DNA of 64,000 nt. It comes from Symbiodinium kawagutii (Eukaryota > Sar > Dinophyceae > Suessiales > Symbiodiniaceae). The notes beneath the pieces were generated by a model. That model was not told where the DNA came from and did no database searches. It worked only from the letters and a program-made list of their open reading frames with translations. The translations under genes and the position numbers were made by a program. The DNA lies in assembly GCA_009767595.1 (NCBI GenBank), contig VSDK01018014.1, positions 236,660 through 300,659 of the forward strand, in the 5' to 3' direction. Each line of letters starts with the position of its first letter. Positions within the stretch are counted from its first letter, which is position 1. Positions 51,978-61,580 of this stretch are shown in pieces.

Positions 51978-54900
51978 GTAGCAACTCACATATACAGCAA
52001 GTTGTGTTAGGCAAGATAGTGCCCCCCCCCTTTATGAAGGGTTAGATATCGGGCCGATACCCTGTACCAGTGGCTGGGCACACCCTCCAAATGCCAAATA
52101 CCACTTCTTTGGGGGGATTGGTAGGTACCATTATCACCCAGGATATGTTACTCACTATATAATCATGAATAGCCACTCGCTAATGTCGTTAACCATTCAT
52201 TGACCACTTAACCAATCGTTCTGACCCTCGCCATTGAGAGGTGGTGTCCGGAAGTTCTGTGGATCGTTGGCAACGTTGGCATCACCGGTGGAGTCACTTG
52301 ACAACCATGACACCATCCCATACCCTCTTGCAAATCAACCTGCACATGGATTATCACTCCTTATTTGAAAGGTAAACCCATGGAAACCCTGGAACAAACC
52401 AGCTAGAAGTGATTAGAAGTGGGTCATTTTCCATCGCTAGGTCGATCTAGCGGAGGGTAAGTCTGCTTGATTGGTTGCACTGCGAATCATGGTTCATGAG
52501 GTTGCAATTGCTAAGGTGGCTGGCAGTGCCTGCTGTCACAGGCACTGCACGAATTCCATGGATTTGGACCAGATCATCTCACAAAACGATACCACGTCAT
52601 GTTGTCATACCCTTCATATTGATTGCTGATCAAAGCTTGGGCCAGGTCTAGACTCATTCAAAGCTTTTGACCACCGTTCAACTTTGTAGTTTCACATCCC
52701 AAAGAGATCCATGGAATGTTTCTGGCACGTGTTGCGGACTTCATCACTGGCTACCAAAGTTGAGACATCTTGGCAGTTTGCAGGTCACCTTCTATGGAAA
52801 TCTGCTCCCTGGAGGTGTCACCACATACCCCCCCATCTGCCAACATCTGCTGAGCTTCTGGATGTCGACAAACTTCATCTGCCAGGCGATGCCAAAATTC
52901 CAGAGGTATGGAGCCTGGGCACTGGGGCAGCTACACAACGGAGGGGTGTCCATCACTGGGACGGTCATGCCACTTAGCAACCGGTCCGTGAAAATGCTGG
53001 TTGGGGCCCAGTAACAACCCACGAAAAAAACGGTTGTGGGCTTAGTAATCCACGAAAAAACATCAGTAGAAAGCCCAGTCCTGGTAGTTGCTGGGCTTGT
53101 CTAGTGATTCACATTAATTCATTAGCTTCAATCCTTTGGACAATCAGAGCATCATGACTCCCTCGCAACCGATCCACTGATCTCCTCGGACGGCAAGTCG
53201 GTGCAACGCAGAATCACCTGCCCGCCATGTTGCATGGCTTGCAACGTGATCCAATGGTGTCACCCTGGTGGCGCCACATAGCTAGCACCCTGGTTGCGCA
53301 ACCAGCCTGAAACGAACCGCTGCTGCAACCATCATTATCAAGTATGATTGACCATAGTAGGTCGTGACAATACACAACATTCCTTTGTATACAGCAAGTA
53401 GATCATAAAATAGTAGATCCAAATACTGTCTCTGCAATAACCAAAAAGCGAGGTCTTGCCGCTATTCAAGTCTGAGGGCGACCTGATGGAATTGATTGCA
53501 TCTACCGAAACATGGAGTGATGACTGTCAAACCAAGCTTGACCGAAAGAAAATGACGGCTATCCTGGTTTGAACTCAGTGCAATAATCATCAGCCTTCCA
53601 CCCAAACACAAAAAGTAAGTACTGGTACCAATGATTATCATGATCATGAATTCCAGACACGATTCCCGCATTGCAACTTATCTGGGAGACTGTTTCAGAT
53701 TTTTATGCGTGAAATCTGTTTGATGCATTCATACCTTGCCTCTTAAGGAAACAATGACACTACTGAAACGTCATCAACATTTGCCATACTTGTTGTCGCA
53801 GTTACAGTAGTAGACACAACCAGCAAGTTCCCTTTCGTACCAGAAAGGCTTACTGAGCAACCAACAGCATGCTTTCTGAGCTTGGAGAGCCATTGAGGTC
53901 TTCCAAGTTATCCATCCTTCACCCCATCAAAAAACCTTTGGGTATACCTTTGCTACGGGGTTCACTTGCAATCTTCGAACGCTTGGTCCTCGGTTTGGGG
54001 CTTTCAAAGCAATTGGCATACTTGAAGCTCATAAAGAAAGCCGGAATATCTGCAAACGATCCACAAGGACACCCTAATTTTATCTCATTTTGCCATTATT
54101 GTGCTTTCCATCAAATAATAGGCCCTTCAGTATGGTGAAAATCAGCTCATCAAGAGCCCACCTCCAAGATACTCACGATCTGGGCGTCTCCACACTGGGT
54201 CATGACCAGTGGCACCAGGCATTCCCCGACTTCCACGTAGATCCGGCAGATCTGAAGGATTTGTTCCATTTCCTGAGGATTGAAGGCCAGCTCAACGCAG
54301 TAACTTGTACCAAGCATGGAAAACTCACACACCGGTAAACTAACATAGCAATGGAAAATCACCATCTTTTATAGTGAAACCCAAGGAAAACACCAACAAA
54401 TGGTGGATTTTCCATTGCCATGTTAGTTTACCAGAGTGTACACAGCATGTTGCCAAGGATTTACGCGTGTATTGCGTAGTCTTTGCAAACCCAAGAGTGA
54501 TATTGCAAATCTGTATCCAATTGGAAATAGAATGCTACGTTGGATGACTATGATACTACTCTACAAGTTAGTTATACAATGTAGGGTATACACAAGGTAG
54601 TACACTACCTTTGTATAGTAATTGTCATTTACATTGATCAATCACCTAGTTGTGATCACAAACCAACGGGCGCACATCCCTTTGACTTCATGATAGTAGA
54701 ACCTTGGGTGCCGGAGGCAGCATGGTCGTGGGCCAGGTTTCCAGGTGGCATTTGGCTTTGCATAATACTCCTCCAGCCGTACTAGCTACGTCCGAGTTGT
54801 CAGTAGGAAAGGAGTAGAATTGCTACTATCATTGAACAATCTTCACTACCTATATCTTCGTGCTTAAAGTACTGCTTGCATCTATAGCTGCATTGATTAT

Positions 54901-57900
54901 TTGCCAGATGATGCACCCAATTCCTCCCGAGTGATGTCTTGCAAACTGTATTGCACAGTCAATTATAACCTTAAGGTTCACGGCTGGGTTTTGCGGGCTG
55001 AAAAACATCGAACTACCATGACCATAAAGAAATGGGGCTAACATTTGCATGACAGTAAATGACTATAGCCTATAGTCATAAAAATGGTTAATCTACGCTT
55101 AAATGCCAACTAATGGCTATGAAACTTCAACCCACCCCATGACTTGCAGAGGTTTTCCCACAGCAAATCACCGTTCTCCAAGACTCGTTCTCCAAGGCTA
55201 CCTCCACGCCGCGGCTCAGCAGCGATTCGAACCTGGGCGCAGCTGGGCTATGTGGCCATCACGGATCAACTGGAAAAGTATGCTGCGATACCCACAACAT
55301 CCCACAATACCAAAGAAATCCAAAGAATTGACTGAATTTGAACCTGTCAACTCGTGTTTTTACTCTATTTCACAATGATGGAACATCGATTACACAATAA
55401 TTTACAATAACATGTTCACTATTCCAATGGAAGAATGATGAAGCAGTCAACCATGAGAATCAAAATGATGAGACCTTTCATTGCGATTCATGGTCCGTCA
55501 CGCATGATCAAACTGTTTGAAACACGCCGGTGACTTCCAAGATTGGTGGTTTCGCTTCATGAACATCTGCTACTTGGAGGGTCCCATCCGCACTCCTCAG
55601 CCGCAGCCCAGTGGACAGTGCTCTCAGCCCCGCGAGAGTGGCGACTTGGGCTGAGGAGCTTTGACCGGAGGCCAGCCAACTGGTTCATGATGACCTGGCG
55701 GATGGATGGTCGTGGTGCAGGGCCGTGCGCAATCCTAAGCACCATAGTTGTAGCCATAGCATGTTATAGCTAAGATTTGCAAAGTTGGTTCTGGAAGTCG
55801 GATACAGCATGCTAAAAACTTGTTCAATTCTAAGGAAATAGATGTCCTATCTTATTCATATGGTGCCCCACCGCTCACTGGTCTCACGCAGTACAAAAGA
55901 AGACCTGGCTCAGAAAAAGTCAGATGCCCGCGGCGTGGCGAGCCCGAAACCATTGTTGTTTAAAAAAGGGTCCTCATCAACGAATGATCTGAGATACCTC
56001 GATCTCTGGACCTAAACAAAGGCTGTCTAAAATCAGAGACACCACTTGAGGTCCCCCAGAATTGCTATACCAATCACTAGGGTCGGTGCTTACTAACAAA
56101 CTTGACAGGAACATATCTGAAGTTGACATGTATCTGGCAGAGAGAGGACTTAGACAACCATATTGACAAACAATCCTTTCGTAAACCTGCTCTTAGGTAC
56201 CCTTGTTGCAAAGACACCGACACTCAATACTCAGTACTTGAGGGACTTCACATTTGTAATTGAGATGATAGTTGACAACTATTCACATCAATTTCAAGAT
56301 AATTGAGAGTTTATGAGACAAGGCGTTAGCAGACCAAGGACCCATGATCATTGGCAATCGGGACTAGGACATCTCATGTGCCGTCACATCTTTCAGATTG
56401 AGTTCACAGAGTCAAGAAATGAGAATCACTGAGGGAGCAGAAGGGTCCTGGGGATTTGGATCTGACGAACAGCAATGGGTTCTTCCTGACACGTGGGCAC
56501 GCTACCAGTTCACCATCCTGAACAAGCGTACTGAACACTTCATGGGGATTGTGGGCAACACCAACAGCATCAGTTCACTTTACTGCATAGGTGTTTCTCA
56601 AGTCAAAGGGGACCCCCCAAGACCATCCAGTTTATTAACCGCTCGTACTAATAGACCAACCATTTTGGGGCACCCCTATGACTTGAGAAACAAGATTACC
56701 CAACAGTTCTCTACCACTGTTGGTCTTTGTCCCCTCAGCATTTACCAGCTCATTCTAATCACTATGACTATACACCATGCTTCACAACATTAACCACTAT
56801 AAACCAGCTGATGATCCACCACTGTTGGTTCTACCCCTCCCCCCCAACATCCACCACCAAATCTCTCCCACTTCAGCACCTGAATCACCGGCTGGTACAC
56901 GGAGATGTCGGGCGCGCACATTCGCAGGAGCTCCACCACGATGTCTGTGGCGGTTTCGCTCAGGTCGCCGCCCTCCACGACGTGCTTAAAACACTCCGGG
57001 ATCAACGGGTTCTGCGCGATATCCTGGTGACTGGGACGTGGAAAACCATGGCGACAGGGACAACCAGGGCGACAGGGAGATGGTAAACCAGGAGCCAAAA
57101 CCATAGGAAGTGAAACGGGGACATTCATAGCGATGGTGTCGTAGTCACCACGCAAAGCTGATCGTTCTTGTTTGGGAAGTTGGGCATTGGGGGAAGCTGA
57201 TTTTACCCCAGTTTGGGGACTCAAGCCCGGGAAAACTGGGGACTGGAGTGGCACCCCACCGCATTCCGACATCCCATGCTGCCATGCGTCTGACGCTTGC
57301 AAGTTGGTATACTTGATCCAGCTAAGAAAGCACTCCAAAACCTGAGCAGGATGGTTTCAGAATGAATGGTCTAAGACCCCCCCAAAAAATAGAGGTCTGC
57401 CTGTGCAAATTGTGCAAAAGGCATCGTTTCTACGGGCTCATTTGACAAGCCATACTGAAAAGGGTCTGGGATTTTGAGCTGAGATATTCAATCCCAACTT
57501 GTGGCGCGCGCAGCGCAACAGTTTCAGTCCAAAAATTTTGTGACCGGATTTGGCAGGGAAGCTACGCAAATAATCTGAGGACGCTGATGCTTTGTGCAAG
57601 GCATTTGGGGGCCATGAGTGCAGTACCCCAAAACTTGTTGGTTTCACCAACCAGCACATTTGTTGCTTAGGGGTGCCCACTATTTCTGTGGCTGTGACCA
57701 AGCAACGCGTTTGTTAAACCAAGACCTGATCCTTTTCACGGGTGACAGTGCTTTACCAAATCCTGAGGGACAACTTCACCTTACCACGTTAAACACGTCG
57801 CAAACAGGACAGCTGGGAGCATACAATCACACACACTGTAACATCAGATACCACCAATCAGCCAGGGCACTTTCCTCCTTGCTTGCACTGTTGGGCATTG

Positions 57901-59097
57901 CAAGTTCAGAAGAAATTGGACAACTTGTGGCGTTGCAGCTTGTAACCTTTGGCTGCAGCTCTCGCGTTTGAAGCTGTCCGTCATCAGCTTGTAGTTGTTG
58001 TTTTCCTCCAAATTCAAGAAGGGAACTGGAAAACTGCTGATATCAACTCCATACACATGACAAAAGGAAATTGCTGGTGTAAAGTGCAAAGCACCAGCAA
58101 GCAGCAAAAAGTAACCTAGATACATGCATGTTGATACAACATGTTCTCATATTTTGTGTGCAGAAAAAACATGCTACAGGATGTGTATCTATATAGATAT
58201 ATTATTTACATATACACATCGCTGCTGCTTATCATTACAACATGTACAACATGTACGTTTGTGCATTGCCTATTGGGTGGAATCCTAAAACCACGGGTTG
58301 CGCCTGAACGAAAGAGCCTCGAACGGAGCAACATAGTGTACCCTGAAGTGGCTATAACGAATGACTCAGAATATTCCCAACTATCTCGGTGCAGTTATCT
58401 GTATACCCCCAATCCAAGTGTACCCTACCCTGTTGTCACCCGGTAGCTTCATGGTATCATCCAACCCCCCAACCGCTCGCAAGGTGAATCTCCAAACTCC
58501 TCTCCTGCTCTTGTCCAAATGCCAGGCTGCCGAGGTGCTGTTGCCCAGGCATTCTCCAGTACTGTTCACCAATAGTAAGCCCATGGGTTGATCTGCTGGA
58601 ATACAGTGGGTAAGAAGTTAGGATACCCACGCACATGGACACCCCCTATTTTCATCCACGTGAGATTCCAAGGGTTTCTGAATCCTTGGCAATTGCCGCC
58701 TGTGTGCCATCTTGTTCCTAAAATTGCTGTGGTTTCATGCTTTTTCTGCACAAGCTCTTGAAATACAAAACCACCAAAGAGAGAATAGTCTCCAAATGGT
58801 GGTAGTTTCAATGCGTTTCCCCAAACTATGTTGGTCAAGTGTGGTTGATTGTTATGCTAAATGCAAAAGCGTCAGAGTAAAAATGCTGAAGAACCCCGCA
58901 GTTTCCTGACATATAGCCTATCCAGTCGTACGAACTCTGGAGGTTGAATAAGTTCATTGTCATACGGTCAAAGCACTTCCTGATACCCCTCTGAGATGCA
59001 AGACATGTTGCCTCGTTTGCGGTGTGGTGGTTGGCAAACGTAGTGCTGCTGAACGTACCAAAAGACTGTGTAGTAGTAGTAGCAGTAGTAATAGTGA

Positions 59098-59130
<33 letters not shown>

Positions 59131-61513
59131 CAGCAGTAGCAGCAGCTACCACTACCGCAATTTCCGGGTCTTGAGAAGGCCATCCTGACACATGGTTGTG
59201 GGGGTTTCGAGGGTCAATGTTGGTGCTTGTGCTTCTGGTATCATCATGTTGGAAACGAAGAGAATCATCAAAAACTGCTGAAATGTACATTTTTGTATGG
59301 GATAGTGTCCAAATATATTGACCCATATCTGGCAACTTATCATCGTTGGTGATTACTACTCCCCGTGATCAATCAGACCTGTGGTCGGGGGCTCCTCAGG
59401 TAGCATCCGAAGGACTTCCAGGAGGGTAGAATAACTTTCGGGACTCTGTCCGAAGCGTTGGAACATGGTCTCCACGGCGTTTGGCCAAGCATGGTCCTGC
59501 GAACTATGCTCTGGCAGGTCCCCGTGGAACAAGGTTATGCCGAAGCTACTGCGGCAAATCCCACCTCTTTGGGGTTTGGAGTAAGGGCAGCTGGCTCAGC
59601 AACATTGAAACTGCAAGAGCCGAGTCGGAGAAATTACAACCCCTTGAAGCGAGTTCTTGTCCCTCCGCCCTGGGCAATCGTGTCCCTCCCGGGTCCATTT
59701 GAATAGCGAGATCTGCCAGTGCAATCGCCAGCATCGTATGAATCGGCTGATGTTCACCAGCGCGAAATCTGACGTGAAGTCGGGGCCAAGAACAAGGGAT
59801 GACTACGGTAGATCTGTAATATTGTAATATGATACTGCTAATTGATGATACCAGCCACAACAGGTTGTATAAAGTCTAAGAACACAATACTTGACTACAT
59901 TGACACGGGAATGTGATGCATGATGTAGACTGTAAGCTAGACATACACATGAGATCATATGTCATCCATTCTCATCTTGCGTGGGATACCACAAAATATC
60001 TCAATTTTTCTTTATGTGGAAGTGAGGTTCGTGAAACCTTTACAAGTCCGGCCAGCAAAAGCTGAATGCGACGAAGCCGCGCATAAAAATTAAATTCCCA
60101 ACAAATGGAATTGCCCGCTCACAGATGGCGCAGCGAAATATCACATCAGCTGAAACACCTTATAACTTGGGGGTATCACATAGGTATATGCCAAACTTGG
60201 ATAACCAACAACCCACCAAAAAATATTATTTTCTAGGAAACCAGTGGTTTTGGGGTTACCGCTATTTTGGCATATACCATATGGTGAAAATGTTTGGGAA
60301 CCAAGTTAGACCACCTGGAAGACTTCTTCGGCTAGCTTCTTGTTGGGAAGGTCTATCGGACAGAAGTATAACATGTGATTGGTATTGATGAGCAGTCCTG
60401 ACGGCAGAAGAGCACTACAAAGGTAGGGAATATGAAGGTACACCTTCAACGAATCACTCCAAAAATTGTTTTACCTCAAGTTCATACACATGGCTATCGT
60501 GCATGTTTTGCGACCCATGTCGCGACCAGATCGACACCAAGAACAAACACATCGGCCACATCCATAGCATCAACATCCATCAACCTCACACAGATAAATA
60601 CCATCAACGTCCATCAAAAATGACCCCAGCCTGTCGATGTGGTTGATCATGGAATCCCGCAAGCTCATGTAGCTATCCGCGGGCAGTTCATAAAAATCAA
60701 ACTGCACTTTTGTGCGAATCGTTTGCGCCGCCTCAAGGCCGTCAGCTGAGGTGCGCCCCACAACGGGAAACTTTGATGACCAAGTCATACAAGATATACA
60801 TGTGTATATATATATATGGTATGTATGCAAAAAATACATGTATGTGTATGTAAATAAATATATATATATATATACATGATTCATCTTTCAAGAACATATA
60901 ACTAATGACTAAAATATTATAAATGGTGATAAATGATGACGAAGGTGTATACTCAATGTTTATATTCATTGGAGTCTCTGTCCTACCAGCGAAAAATACC
61001 AAATGCCACCAAAGTGGTAGATCAACAATCGCCACCGTTAACGGCCATTCCTCTCTTGTAGTCAAACGTAATAGCAATTCAAAATGATCATTGCCAACAG
61101 ATTCACAATGGGTTTAACATCGAGGATTGCCAAAGGGTTCTGGTCTGAATAAGAAAGCATACCACTGAAGTCACTTGAACAGTCTGCCATTATCACTGCA
61201 GCCACTTGTTTGCCGCACACCTGTTTTAGATTCTTTGATATAGGTTTTAGGGATTCAGAAGTTTAGGCTTTCAGGGCTTTTGATACTGCAAGAGTTTAAA
61301 AGAAAAACAGGCCTGCGTCTCAATTTCAGCATCTGAAAGGATTGACTTTTGGTTTTAGGGTCTGGGGATGATGATGCACGATCTACGATGTGGGATTTGC
61401 AATATACTATATATACATAAATATATAAATGTAAATATAAATATATATATATATACACATACGGATGGTGATAAATTATGAAAATGATGATGATAAAGCT
61501 GATGATAACGATG

Positions 61514-61580
<67 letters not shown>

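Noticed and set aside
53869-54138. 89-codon plus-strand frame
   Set aside because: No recognisable domain and lies in an intron between exons 9 and 10; likely chance.
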